Assembly (NCBI GenBank): GCA_037349105.1
Contig: JAYJMM010000017.1
Coordinates: 1,860,001 to 1,924,000, forward strand
Direction: 5' to 3'
Length of the DNA stretch: 64,000 bases
Origin: Limnomonas spitsbergensis
Lineage: Eukaryota; Chlorophyta; Chlorophyceae; Chlamydomonadales
Shown here in pieces: positions 49,773-63,400 of this stretch (position 1 is the stretch's first letter; the number at the start of each line of letters is the position of its first letter). A program made the translations under genes and the position numbers. The notes beneath the pieces are model-generated. The model saw only the letters and a list, made by a program, of their open reading frames with translations, made no database searches and was not told the DNA's origin.

Positions 49773-50065
49773 CTTCCTGGTTCTTCAAACAGCATGACAG
49801 CTACGAAACCAACGTCCATACAAGGCGACGGGCTGACGATGTGGCCATGGGGCCGTTGCATCATCAGCTTTCCTGTCCAGTCCTACAAATAGTATGACAG
49901 GACATACGATACCAGCCTCCATACGGGGTGGCCGGCTGACAATGTGGCCAGGGGGCCGCTTCATCTGCGACATTCCTGTCCAGTCCTACAAACAGCTTGA
50001 CGGTCCCGTAGCTGGCCTCCATACGGGTTGGCGGGCTAAGATGAGGCCAGGGTTGACGGCGGCCT
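49773..50065. repeat. degenerate ~95-104 bp tandem repeat
   Basis: Three copies anchored on TTCCTG(TCC)AGTCCTACAAA at about 49776, 49871 and 49975, each followed by CCATACGGGGTGGC and GATGTGGCCA-like sequence. Minus-strand frames here follow the repeat and are not supported as genes. Confidence 0.7.
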
Positions 50066-50549
50066 GGGGGGACATGCCGGGGGCTCGCTTCATCCATCAG
50101 GTTTGTGGCGACTTGGCAGCTGGCATCATGTTCATGAAATAATGACGTTATACCTTTGGGCCATGCTGATATGAAGTTCGGCCACGTCGGCAAACAAAAG
50201 TCAGCTAGGAAAGTCAAGGGAGAAGGCACAAGAGGAAAGAATGGATAGCAAGTTCAGCTGGCAGTTCAGCTGGCATCATGTGCAAAGAGTTGACTCACAT
50301 TTGCAGGAAATAGGCCAGGCGAACGAGCTGCCAGGCCATCTAGGTGCCCGCTGCAGTCTGAGCGTAGCACAACTTGGCGTACCAGGGGTCCGTCCCAGGG
50401 AAGGTGAAGCATGACACGCCCGCTGCGCCGGCGGAGCTGCCACATAAGATGGTTGTGCTGTATGCCTTGGGTACATGATGGATAATGCAAAGGTCTTGTT
50501 CAAGCTGCGGCGGGGTTGCAAGAAAAGTGGAGCTTCGGTGCCTTTCAAC

Positions 50550-50780
50550 TCAAACACCTCAAACACGGACATGGGTGAGGCACATTGGACCCCACATCCC
50601 CCCCCATACCTCCCTCCTCCTCCCACACAATGGACCTCACATCACACCCACTGACCTCCCTCCCTTCCCCTTCCACACAATGGACCCCCCTCTGTCCTCT
50701 TCCCACACAATCGATCCAACATCACCCCCCCCCTCCTCCCTTCTCCATTCTACACAATGTACCCCACATCTCACCCGGAA
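50550..50780. repeat. pyrimidine-rich degenerate repeat
   Basis: Four copies of about 50-65 bp centred on CACACAATGGACCCCACATC and C-rich spacers. The strand is strongly biased to C and T. Confidence 0.6.
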
Positions 50781-51482
50781 GCGCAAACCATGTGTGCGTG
50801 TGTGTGCAGTTGTTAGGCTACCGCAAGCCGCCATAGCCTCTCAGCTCTTCACACCTTGGCTGATAGGTACGGGGCGGATAAGGCCTGGGCCCATGGCTGC
50901 ACTACTCCCTGAACTCACACGTCTAAGGGGAGACGTTGCTTCCGTTCCTTTCTTTTCCGTGCCACTTCGACTTTTATTCTGCCTGGACCAACCAGATTAT
51001 TCCCTGCTTCCCCTTTGCAACACCGTGAGGCAGGCTCCCGACTAGCCCGAACCCCTTTTATTTCATACACACCTGGCCCAGCAAAGTTAACCATCTAGCC
51101 AACGGTTGGAGCGGCCCCAGCCAGTGGAGGCGGCGGTATCCTCTGCATCCCTAGCCCCCAGACAGTTGTAGTGCTGACATATTTTGGAGCCATGTGGTGT
51201 GGACATGCGACAGGAGAGTAGGTGGAAGTTCACACCTCAGTTCCCACCCACCTTCGAGGGTGTCCCACCACTCGTATAGTGCCCCACAACAGGATCCGAA
51301 ACCGAGTATCGGTGATCCCTGACCAATAGAGAATTTGTCATCCCTTACACAGTCACCGACACCTGCTACGCTGCATCGTAGATACACACTCATGAACACA
51401 GTTGCATCGCACCGTGTCTGCACCGTACACTTTGAAATTGAACAGCTTTGAACGACCAACGTTAGGCCGGAAAACTGCTGCG
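50781..51482. other. upstream region of the CBM20/coiled-coil gene
   Basis: It should contain the promoter and 5' untranslated region of the downstream gene. I see no TATA box or other motif I would defend. Confidence 0.3.
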
Positions 51483-54400
51483 ATGCCGTCATCGTTCAAC
51501 AAGGCGTTGGGTTCCCAAAGCCCTCTTTGCACAGTTCCTGCCTCTCGTCGATTGATAATTTCTCTAGCTGGGAAGGCCGGTTGTGGCCCGAGGCAGGCTC
51601 GGACGCTAGGGCTGAGACCAGGGTGCCGACCGCATCCATTATTTCTCGCGCGTAATGACACGCTGAGCGCTCAGTCTACAATTCTGCGTCGGGTAAAAGT
51701 TCGTAGCCCTAGACCGAAATCCCGCTCCAAGTCTCCAGCACTGCAACCATGTGGTTCGCTGCCCCTCCCATCAGGTACCACACAGGTCACCTGCAGGAAC
51801 AGCCACACCTCCAGCAGGACGAATCTCTGCTCTGAGGAATGTGCATGCTGAAAATAGCAGCAGCAGCGGCAGCGGCACTGGCCCACGCTTGCGCTTCAGC
51901 GTGCCTGACTTTGTGACTCACATGGGGGCCAATCTAGCGGTGGTGGGTAGCCTGCAGCAGCTGGGCGCATGGGACGCATCCAACGCTCTTCGGCTTACAT
52001 GGGCTCCGGGCCACAGCTGGTCAGCGGATGTGCAGCTTCCGGAGGGATGGGTGGGGACCATTGAATACAAGGTGAGGTTGGGTGGGCTTCTCTACTCTTT
52101 GTATCATGCTTTAGCTTCACCTTTGCTGCATCACCTATTCACCGCCTATGGTTCTGGGGGACTGGGGCAGCAAGCCCTGATGCTTGGGCATGTGGCGGTA
52201 GGCTGGTCAATGCTTGCTCCCAATGAGCCCAATCGTGGCCGCCCGGCAGCCTCCCCAGAGATGTCTCGTGTGCATTAAGACCAACATTGGAGGGTTCTGA
52301 GGTCTGACGGGCTCATGCCGCACCCAACAGACGTCAGGATTTTTTAATTAAAGCACGGGATGGGATGGAGTGGTAGTAATATCATGCACGACAAATCACG
52401 ATTACAATGTGTGGTCGCTGCATGGCAGCAGCAGTGGGGCCGGGTATCGATGGGTGTTTGGCTGCAGTATCTGTGGATCGAAACAGGGTAAGAGTGTGTT
52501 GTGTCAAGAGGAGGGGTGTGCCGCACTGATTTGTGTGGCATTTTGGCAGGAGGGGTGAGACCTTGCTGCTGGCAGTAGCGGCTGAGGAAGCAGCCACAAT
52601 CTCGACTTTTTAATTCCCGCATACTGTGTCCCCGCGCCTTTTTCGTTTTCGGAATACGGTGTGACCTTGGTCTCTGAGTAGCCGGCATCGACAATATCAC
52701 CTTACAGAGCCACCGCCACACGAACTGCCGTGAAGTTCATTCAGCTGTGACGGATTGACGCACATGGCGTTGGCGCAGGGATAGGGAACTGTCCTTTGAT
52801 TTTTGAATAGGAGGTCCCTATTTTGTTTATGATCAGGTTTGGCATGGCTCCCTTAGTGTCCAGCTCTCAGTAACCAGCGCTAGTTTTGTCAATTTGTAGA
52901 GCCGAGGCCACAGCCGCGGCTGCATAAGTGATGTGCAAGTGCTGTACAAGGCCACAGCTGTGACTCACCTGTGATCAAATATTGAAATATGCATATTATA
53001 TCGCATTTGACCTGTTGGTAATGCAGGCTGTCTTGATGAATCGGATTGCGCGGCGTCTCTAAAGTCACAGCTCCACAATATCAAATCAAATGCGCGTGGC
53101 GTCACTAAAAACCGGTGTGCAAACGTGTGGCAGCACCTCGTGAGGTGCTTAGAATCAGCCACTCTGATGTCCTGATCTTTACTGCTTTGTACTGCACTGT
53201 CACCCAGGTGATCCTGATGGATGGCGATCAAAAATCCTGGGAGCCTGGTAAGAACCGCGCCATAAATATATCTGCTCCGAGACCGGCCAAGCTGACGAGT
53301 AGCCGAGGTAGCAAGGGTCGGCGCGCTGGCAGTGCAGCGACCGCCCTGCTAACGGGGGCTGCTGACCTGCCAGTTGAAGTGCTGTGCTCATGGGGCACGG
53401 CGGACAAGGAGGAGGTGTTGCAGGTGCGAGGGGCTGTGAGGAGAGGGATGCTGTTGGGTATGTGCCTCGCCCGCTGTAGGGCTGCTGTAGGTGGAGGGCT
53501 GCAGGGCTGATGGTGGGGTAGGGTGGGGTAGGGCTGTTGTAGGTGGAGGGCTGCAGGGCTGATGGTGGGGTAGGGCTGTTGTAGGTGGAGGGCTGCAGGG
53601 CTGATGGTGGGGTAGGGCTGTTGTAGGTGGAGGACTGCAGGGCTGATGGTGGGGTAGGGCTGTTGTAGGTGGAGGGCTGCAGGGCTGATGGTGGGGTAGG
53701 GCTGTTGTAGGTGGAGGGCTGTAAAGCTGGAGGAGGGGTAGGGATGAAGGGGGCTGTTGTACGTGGGGGGCTACAGGGCTGGTGGAGGGGTAGGGCTGAA
53801 GGGGGCTGTTGTAGGTGGAGGGCTGCAGGGCTGATGAAAGAGAGAAGCAGGGCAGTCTGGGGCGCGCAGGGGGAGGGGGGGGGCTGCAGGCTTGGTGATC
53901 CAGCATTTCATATTTGCATTGCAAGCTCTGGAAGCGCCAGCAAAGCAGGCAGCCTGGTCCTTAATCACAAGTAGACAGGTGCAGCACTGACCCCTCCAGA
54001 TCACTGCTGAACCTGGCCTGTGCCTGGCAGATGCTCAGGCCTGGGGGATTGATGTTCAAAGACAGGGTCTGCGCTTGCCTCTTGATCAAGGCCTGTACCT
54101 GCCTCCCGTGGATTGATTATGCCTGGCCTTCCCTTGCCCCTCCCCCTTTCCTTGCCCCTCCCCCCCCCCTTCCACTCTAGGTACCCGAGGAGGAGGAGGT
54201 TGATGAGGCGGACCTGGTGACCTGTCGTGTCATTGTCCCTCTGTTTGTCCCACAACGGCCCGGCCAGCAACAACACCTGGCGCTGGTGGGGGCATCGACG
54301 GCGCTGGGAAAGTGAGTTACAAAAACAGAAAGTAGATTTGTTAGGTTTTGAATTGAAAGCAAGCGCAAGAACAGCTCGGGCAGCAGCAACACCTGGTGCT

Positions 54401-57400
54401 GGTGGGACATCACCAGCACTGGGAAAGTGAGTTTGATGCCGAATATTTGCTAGATTTTGAATTTGAAAAGCAAGAGCAAGAACAGCTCAGGCAGCTGCAA
54501 CAGCTGGTGTTGTTGGGGACATCACCAGCACTGAGAAAGTGAGTTTTGATGCCGAATATTTGCTAGCTTTTGAATTTGAAAAGCAAGAGCAAGAACAGCT
54601 CAGGCAGCTGCAACAGCTGGTGCTGTTCGGGACATCACCAGGACTGAGAAAGTGAGTTTTGATGCCGAATATTTCCTAGATTTTGAATTTGAAAAGCAAG
54701 AGCAGCTCAGGCAGCTGCAACACCTAGCGCTGTTGGGGACATCACCAGCACTGAGAAAGTGAGTTTTGATGCCGAATATTTGCTAGATTTTGAATATGAA
54801 AAGCAAGAGCAAGAACAGCTCAGGCAGCTGCAACACTTGGCGCTGGTGGGGGCATCACCAGCACTGGGAAGTCAGTTTCAATGCCACAGCTTGCGATGTT
54901 AGATTTTGAATTTAAAAAGCACCAAGAAAAATAGCTCGGGGCGCAGCAGGATCAGCTCGAGCTGCAGGAAAACATGGCCTTGGTGGGGTATCACCCGGAC
55001 TGTTAAGTGAGTTCCGATGCCACAACTTGATTTGTTAGATTTTGAATTAAAGCATCAGCAAGTGCAGCTCGGGCAGCAGCAACAACTGGTGCTGTTGAGT
55101 GCATCAGCAGCACCGGGAAGTGTGCCTTGCACACTAACGGTAGACTGTGATTTTGTTTGTGTGATTATAAACAAGAACAAAGGCAACAGCCGGGCAGCAG
55201 CAGCAGCACCTGGTGCTTGTGTTGGCAGCATCGGCACTGTGGAAGGTACCAGCAATGTCAAACATGCCAATTCATGTTTCAAATGAACAATTACAGCAAT
55301 TAAAACAACAACAGCTGCAAGAACATGACGTTCCTGATCAGTATGGCTTCATCAAAAATCAGCTTTAAGGCCAACATGTGATAGGGGGAGCAGCAGTGTG
55401 CTGTGCCGTGGTGCTTGCTGTATTTATACCATCACGTTCTGCTTTCCCTGCCCTCAGGTGGCATCCTGAACGAGGCGTCCGGCTGGATCGCACGGAGGGC
55501 AACATGTGGGTTGGGCAGATCCGCCTGCCTGCCGGAAAGCGCTTTGAAGGCAAGCTCGTCCTCATGGACAGCTCCTCCGGCGACAGCAGCAACGGCCTCT
55601 GGGAGCCCGGCGACAACAAAAGCTTCACGCTCCCGATGAGCCTCAAGAAGCAAGCGTTAAGCGCCGCTGCCGGCAGGCAGCGCATAGCTGGGTTTGAGGC
55701 GGAGGAGGAGGATGAAGCGGAGGAGACGCCCGTATCGATGCTGAGCCCGGAGGCTGCTCTGGTGCTGCACTGGGGCCTCTCCACATTCAGCCAAGTGTTG
55801 CCCATGCCCGCAGCTGCGCTTCCGGCCCCGTTGCATCTGGACCCCGGCTCACCATCCCGGCCGGGGCTGCCCAGCTCACGCTGTCATTTCGTGGTGCCGC
55901 ACTTCACCACGCATCCTGGTCAGCATCTGCTGCTGGTGGGATCAGCACCCCAGCTGGGCAGGTGGGCATGTTGGGAGTGAAGATATAGAAAGGTGAGTAC
56001 CTGAGCGACAAGTTTGGTCGGCCTGTCTGATGTGACCCGCATCTTGCGTTCATCGCATTTCGCTAATTTTATCTTGCATGTACGATGTGCTGCTTAACGG
56101 GCACGGCCTCTGTCTTTGGCGCCAGAACCTGACCGACGGTCTCATGAGCAACTGTCTGATGCGGTCTGCAACTTGCATGCACCTTCTATTTTGAATATAC
56201 CGATATCGTGCATACGCTATACAGGTGTTGTGTTTTATTTCTGTTGCAGGATAGATTTATCCTGTGCTTCTTTATCAAGCCCTGTCTCTGCTCCCCAGCT
56301 GGAGCGCAAGTGAAGGTCTCAGGATGAACCGTCTGCGTCTTGCATGTCGTGTATTTTGCATCTATTGCATTTGGCGTGTGTTGCATTATATCTGCATACT
56401 TCGCTTCCTCATCGCCCCCTGTCTCTGCCCCCACAGCTGGAGCGCGAGTGAAGGTCTCAAGATGAACCGTCTGATGTGGTCTACGTCTTGCATCTATTTT
56501 GCATCTAATGCATTTGGTGTGTGTTGCATGATATGTGTATACTTCGCTTCCTCATCGCCCCCCCTCTCTGCTCCCCCCTGTCTCTGCCCCCACAGCTGGA
56601 ACGCAAGTGAAGGGCTGAAGATGGTGTGGCAGCCGGGGCATGTCTGGGTGGGCGAGGCGGAGATCGACAGCTCAGCCAAGTTGGAGGCCAAAGTGAGTAC
56701 TGCAATCTGTTGGATGTTGAAGGGAGGCACTTGGCTGGCAATGCATAGTAATGCTGGTGCTCTGCTGGCAAGCTGTTCTGATGTAGGCGAGTTGCTGGCA
56801 ATGCAGTGTTGTGTTGGCGCTTTGCTGGCGAGCTGTTCTTATGTTGGGGCTGTTACAGCAATGTTTAAGAGGCCTCGGTGACCAGCTTGATGGCCAGCTG
56901 TTGATGTCAAGTTGACTTAACTCTGGCGTGATGTGATTACCCCCCCCTTCATTCCATCCCTTTTCCGGCCCCATATCCCGTCCACTCCATCCCGTCCTCC
57001 CGCCCAGATGGTCTTCTTCGATAACGGCCGCTTTGTGTGGGAGGGTGGTGTGAACCGTTCCATGGACGTGAGCCAGCTGCTGATAGAGGCCCCTCCTGCG
57101 GCTGCGTCAGCTCAGCACCTGGCAGCCTCCTCTGAGGAGACGAGCTCCTCGGGGTTGGGCGAGCAGCCGCGGCTGTTCACGGCCAGCGACGGCCACTTCA
57201 CGTTGTTCTGGGGGGCGCCCGGCAGCACGCCGGTCGTGTTGATCCCGCGGGCAGGCCCGGACCTGCACCTGCTGGAGGGTGAAGTGGTTGTGGAGGCGCA
57301 GGCGGAGGCAGAGGCGGTGCCAGAGATCCACTGGGGGGAGACGATGGACGCGGAGGATGACCGGGGTGGAGAGTGGCAGGTGGGGGCTGGGCTTTGGGAT

Positions 57401-60400
57401 GGGGATATAGGGGATGTGGGTTGTATGCCACTTGTGTGCTGGTTGGGGCTGTCTGCTATGGGTGGGTGAGGTTGGGGGGAAGTTTGGAGAATGAGGTGGC
57501 TTAGAATTTGCAATTTTTTTGCTGCGCCAGCATTTTCGCTAGGGCCAGTATTTGCAAATGGAGGCAGAAGGAGTCAGCTGGATAAGTAATAAAGTAACTT
57601 ATCCAGCTTACCTCCCCCAAAGCAGTGTTATTCATAAAGTCCCGTATGACGTTTTTTATCCATACGAAGTCTGTATGGACATTTTACTCACTGACAGTCA
57701 TACGGTCCCGAGGGCAAAATGTGTGAAAAGTGGGACAATTTCATATTTTTTTCTCGCTGTTTTCGCGTCTCGCTGTGTTGCATGCGTCCTTGGCTTAGAT
57801 TCAACTTCGCTTAAAGGTAAAAGGAATGAAGACATGCCTCCTCGCCAGCTTTCGGGTGCTGCGCCCCCGATCCCCCCTTTTTCATTTTTTTTGCACCACC
57901 GTATGGATCTTAAAACTTACTTTCATACAGTCAACATTCATACGGTGTATGGACACGGATACACGTATGAACATCACTACCCCAAAGGTGTGAGAGCAGG
58001 GGCGCATGCAGTAGTGACTGCTCCTCATTTACTCATGTGAGGCCCTGTTGAGGGTTGTACGATCTGGTATATCCGCAGTGAAGGAAGACTTTCAGGAATA
58101 TTAATTTCTCAGGAAAAGGCGTCTCTTAAAAGAAGACGCGTACTGCCCTCTACCCACTCCCCCCTGTGTCCCTCCCCCCTGTGTCCCTCCCCCCTGTGTC
58201 CCTCCCCCCTGTCCCTCCCCTCTACCCACTCCCCCCTGTGTCCCTCCCCCCTGTCCCTCCCCTCTACCCACTCCCCCCTGTGTCCCTCCCCCCTGTCCCT
58301 CCCCTCTACCCACTCCCCCCTGTGTCCCTCCCCCCTGTCCCTCCCCTCTACCCACTCCCCCCTGTGTCCCTCCCCCCTGTCCCTCCCCTCTACCCACTTC
58401 CCCCTGTGTCCCTCCCCCCTGTCCCTCCCCTCTACCCACTCCCCCCTGTCCCTCCCCTGTGTCCCTCCCCCCTGTCCCTCCCCTCTACCCACTCCCCCCT
58501 GTCCCTCCCCTGTGTCCCTCCCCTTTCAAGTCTCCCCCCTCCCCTTCACCGCCTCTCCCCCAACAGGCACTCATGCGGTTCCTCAGTTTAGTGGTGGCCT
58601 CCGGCATGATGCAGCAGGAGCAGCAGGAAGCTGCTGGGCAGCCGCAGCAGCGGTACGACCCCTCAGCTGCAGCTGACCTTGCGGCCTTGGAGCAGCAGCT
58701 GCATGCCGCCAATGAGGGCGTCAGGGGCATTCAGCAAGCCCTGGACAACGCGCGTGGGAAGCTGCAGGAGGCTGAGCTGCAGATGCACGGAATGGAGGCG
58801 CAGGGGGACAGGGATCTGCAGTCAAGTGAGTGGACTGTGGAGGCAGTTGGAGGGGGGGGTAAAGGCTCTGGGCAGTACTTATTTTTCAGCCACCAGCCCA
58901 CCTTCTGCAGGCCGCCCTGCGGTCGCCAAAGGCTCGATTGGGACCACACCTGTATCGAGCCTTTGGCAATCCTACGACTTATAGCCAAAGCAACATGACT
59001 GGCCACAAATGGGGCCGCCGGCCAGAGGCCAGAGTGTAGCTGACACGTAGCTGAAACACAGAAAAATAAGTACTGCCTCTGGGGGACAATTTCTCGGCCA
59101 TGCCATTATGCAGGTGCAGGTGGTCCCCAGACGGTTTGCTTTCACTGTGATTGCAAGCTTCTAGTGATGGACCCTCACACCTAGGTGTCTGCCAAGGGAT
59201 CAACAGTCTCCAGGGGGGAGCGGGAGGGGGGGGGGCTGCTTGCATGCTCTCACCCCAGGTTGAACCGTTATATCTGAACCCTCAAGGAATGGTTTGTTTT
59301 CCGTCTCCCCGCATTGAAGGGCTCCTTTGTAAGGTAGCAGCCCCCAAGATGATCTGTATCATTGATAAGGGTTCGGGTTTCTACCATTACACCATTGAAC
59401 CCTAACCTTGTCCCACACTTCAGGGTTTCTGTTTGAGACCGCAGCCCCCACGATGATCTCCACCACCGAAAAGGGTTCACGTTTAAACCATTAAAACTCC
59501 ATTTGACCATTCAGCCCCTAAACCCTGTCCCACACTTCAGGGTTTCTGTTTGAGACCGCAGCCCCAGGGATGTCCTCCATGACTGACTTGGTGGATGAGG
59601 CGTGCAACCACGTGGAGCGCCTGAGGCTGGCCGCCGCGACCCTCGAGCAGCAGCTGTACTCGCAGCAGGACACACTGCAAACCCTGGTAAGGGTAGGCAG
59701 AACCTGGTCCTGTGAACCCTAAACCTTTGAGCAGTCGCTGTACTCGCAGCAGGAAACGCTGCAAACCCTGGTAACGGTAGGCAGAACCTGGTCCTGTGAA
59801 CCCTAAACCTTTGAGCAGTCGCTGTACTCGCAGCAGGAAACGCTGCAAACCCTGGTAACGGTAGGCAGAACCTGGTCCTGTGAACCCTAAACCTTTGAGC
59901 AGCAGCTGTACTCGCAGCAGGACACGCTGCAAACCCTGGTAACGGTAGGCAGAACCTGGTCCTGTGAACCCTTAACCTTTGAGCAGTCGCTGTACTCGCA
60001 GCGGGACGTGCTGTTTTTCTAGACCGTGCCAATCTTGAGAAATCTTATGTAAAATTAGGCCCTGCTGAGTGCCCTGGAACCTGCTGAGCAGGGGCTGCGC
60101 TGTCTGCTGTCACAGGGCATGTGCAGCTGACTCCTCTAGACCCAGAGGCTGTTGCATGTCTGGCAAGACCCCTACCCTGAACATGCTTATACCAGTGTAC
60201 CTTAGACCTGAAGTACAATTGAGCTGGACCCTTGCCTTACACCCGCAACCTGTATTTACGTGTGTCCTGTGGGACCCGGGCAAGTGCTTCATTAATTTGC
60301 TTTGCTGTTGGTCTCCTTTTGAGAGCTGCAGCATGACAAGATGGACGTGCCAAGCTCCAAGCTGCCCGCCTTGTAATTAAGCTGGTAGAGGCGAACCGTG

Positions 60401-63400
60401 ACCAGTCGGATTATTTTGAAATGCTCCTACTCTCTTTTCAGAAGCTGCAGTGTGGCACGACCGAGGTCCCGAGCTCCGAGCTGCCTGCCTTTGCAGCCAT
60501 GCTGGTTGAGGAAAACAGTGATGCGTTCGATCATCTTGTATTTCCCCTGTCCTCTTCTCAGGAACTGCAGTGTGGCAAGGTCGAGGTGCTGAGCTCCGAG
60601 CTGCCCTCCTTTGCGTCCAAGCTGGCGGAAGGGGACCGCCGGGACCTGGTGCACCTGCTGCAGGAACAGAGCCGGCGGGAGACGGTGCTGGCAGAGGCGC
60701 ATGCCAGTCAGGTGAGCTCCGAAGGCCTGGAAATATAGTAACAGGTACCTGAATGAATGAATGAGTCAAGAAGGAGGGAGGGCGGTGCTGGCAGGGGCGC
60801 ATGCCAGTCAGGTGAGCTCTGAACGCCTGGCAAAAATATTAACAGGTCCCTGAATACATGAATGAGCCAAAAAGGCGGGAGGGCGGTGCTGGCAGAGGAG
60901 CTATCCATGTAGGTGAGTGATGTATATCTGAATACGATTAGTGACCACTGCATATGTGAAGCGTGAGGGCGTCTGTGTTGGCCGAGGAGCACGCCAGCTA
61001 GGGGCATGCGCAGCGCTGAAAGTGTGAAGATCTGAATACCTTGAGCACAGGCGGTGCCAGCCAGACAAGAACAAAGGAGACGTGTGAGGGCTGCATACTA
61101 GATGCTTGATCCGGTGTGACCTGTCAGCTGTGGTGTAAGAAAGCTGGCTTAATGACCTCCCCTGCCAAGAGGTGCAGACTGGAAGTATGCGGAACATGTT
61201 GAACATTCAGAATCAGCCTGCAGTGTGCTTTGCTTGAAAACAATGGGCCTGCATGTGTCCCCCAAATACAATGCAATGTCTGTAAACCACAATGCCCCCT
61301 TTCTGCCAGGTTGCTGCCCTGCGCCTCCTGGCTGATAACGCGGAGGGGGCAAGGAGTGCTGCAGCTGCCTCCCTGGTGGCTGAGCGTGACGCCCGTGCCA
61401 AGGACATGGCCGCGATGGCAGCAGAAGCTACAGGGAAGCTGGCCCAGCAGCTGGAGGCAGCTGTGGGGCGTGAGGAGGAGGAGGCAGCCAGATTGCTTGC
61501 GGATCTAGAGCAGTCCCGCCAGGCTGCCCATGCGGCCGTGGAGGCGGCGCGGCAGGCGGCAGAGCAGGCAGCTGTTGTGCAGCTGCAGGATCTAGAGCAG
61601 CAACACCTGGCGGCGCAGCAGGTGGGTTCCTTTACAGATGAGTAAGATGACTCAGCACCCCTCACACCTCCCCTCTTCCCCCTCACCTCACACGCCCCCT
61701 CCCCCCCCTCAAGTCACACATCCCAATGCATCCTCACCTGACTCACCCTGAGCCCATAAGTCCTCAAGGCCCCCCCCCCCCCCCCTTTGGTGCAGGTGTT
61801 GGAGGCGGACATCGCCGCACTGAAGGATCGCCATGCAGCGGAGGTGCTGTCCGTTCAGCAGCAGCGGCAGGCGCTCGAGGAAGACGCAGCTGCGCACAGC
61901 CGCGGGCTGTCAGAGGAGCTCGCAGCTGCCTTGGAGCAGCTGAGGCAGCGCGGCGACTCCACAGAGGCGGCCGGACGCCTGAGGGAAGACGCTACCCGGC
62001 AGCTGGGCGAGGCCAAGTCGATGGTCTCGAAACTGGCGGGCGCGCGGGACGCGGCTGAGGGCAGCGCCCGCCGCATGCAGGAGGAGCTGGTCGAGGTGCG
62101 CGGCAGGCTGGACCTGGTGGTTAGGAGCCAACAGGTGGTGTCGGCGGCCGCTGAAGTGGCGCAGCTGCACGAGGCGGCGGGTGTGCTGGAGCGGGAGCAG
62201 GCTGCTGAGGTGGGGTGGGAAGGGTGGGAACCCATAGAGTGTGGACATGAAACACACTTTGAGCTTGATGTGGCAGGCCAGGATTTGGAGCCCCGCCTCG
62301 CCCAGCCATTTCCTAACTGTACTTTCCATCACCTACTGCTTTTCCCATTCAGTTCCAAACTGAATGGGAAAAGCAGTTGGTGATGGCCGTTTCCAGTGTG
62401 TTGCAAACCACCACTCGTATTTTGTTCCAACCTGTTATTCCCAATCTGTTCCAACCTGTTGCTCTCAGTCTGATCCAAACAGCCTCACTCAGCCCGTTAC
62501 ATAACTGGCTGTGGCATGAACATGGATGCTGTGAGGCTGGGGAGATGATCAGGCCCCTAATGGTAGGTCCATTTACTGAACCCTTGTGGCACTGGGGCTC
62601 TTCAGCCTGTTTCTCAAAGATTGTGTGCAATTCAGTGGCAGGTATGACTCGTATGTGGTGCTGCGTCACCCAGACGTCATCAGGAAGACTCGTGTGCCTG
62701 TTTCCCCCTCCCCCGCTCTCCCAGGACCCGCTAAATGCATGCTGGCACTGGTCTACCAGTGTACAAATATAGGATGTTTCTCCCCCCAGGCACAGGAGGT
62801 GGCGTCTGCAGGGCATCTGCTGTTGGGGCTGTCCAAGCGTGAGGATGCCCTGCAGCGTCTGCTCACTGCAAAAATTTAGGACGTGATTCTGCTCCCTTTC
62901 CAGGCACGGGAGGTGGAGTCTGCACGGAGATTGCTTTCCGGGCTGTCTGAGCGTGAGGACGCCCTGAAGCGCCTGACTGCCCTGCAGCCTCAGCTGGAGG
63001 CGGCCCTGCAGCAGGCAGAAGCTTCCGCTGCGGCCCAGCTGGAGCTGCAGGAGGTCATGGAGCGCAAGGACGCCGCCTATCAGCTGCTGGGCTCAGCATG
63101 GGATAAGGTGAACAGGGCACTGTCACGTTGACACCCTCGCCCCCCCCCCCCCACACACACACATCTGTCATTTCCGCTTCTTTTGATACAAAACATGGCT
63201 TGTTAAATATTCACCCCCCCTCCCACCTCTTATCCTGCCAGTCTCAATCCCTCTTTGCCTGGAATTTGTTATCAAGCCCCGTCATTGCTGGTTGACCTTT
63301 GTTTTCTCTCTCGTCCCTGCCTCCTCTGATTTTCTCGTCGACACTGCCTGGTCTCGTCGAAAATACGCTCTGGATGGATGCATACTGGTGTGCGCCGTAA

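Noticed and set aside
58101..58492. Gly-rich minus-strand and Pro-rich plus-strand frames at the 42-bp repeat
   Set aside because: Period of 14 codons keeps frames open; it lies within an intron upstream of a clear acceptor.
59710..59970. CCCTAAACC motifs, similar to plant-type telomere repeats
   Set aside because: Each occurs once per 84-bp unit, not in tandem, so it is part of the local duplication and not an interstitial telomere.
59511..60032. 173-codon minus-strand frame with RVHRTRFCLPLPGF repeats
   Set aside because: Caused by the 84-bp duplication of the exon-9 edge; antisense to a supported exon.
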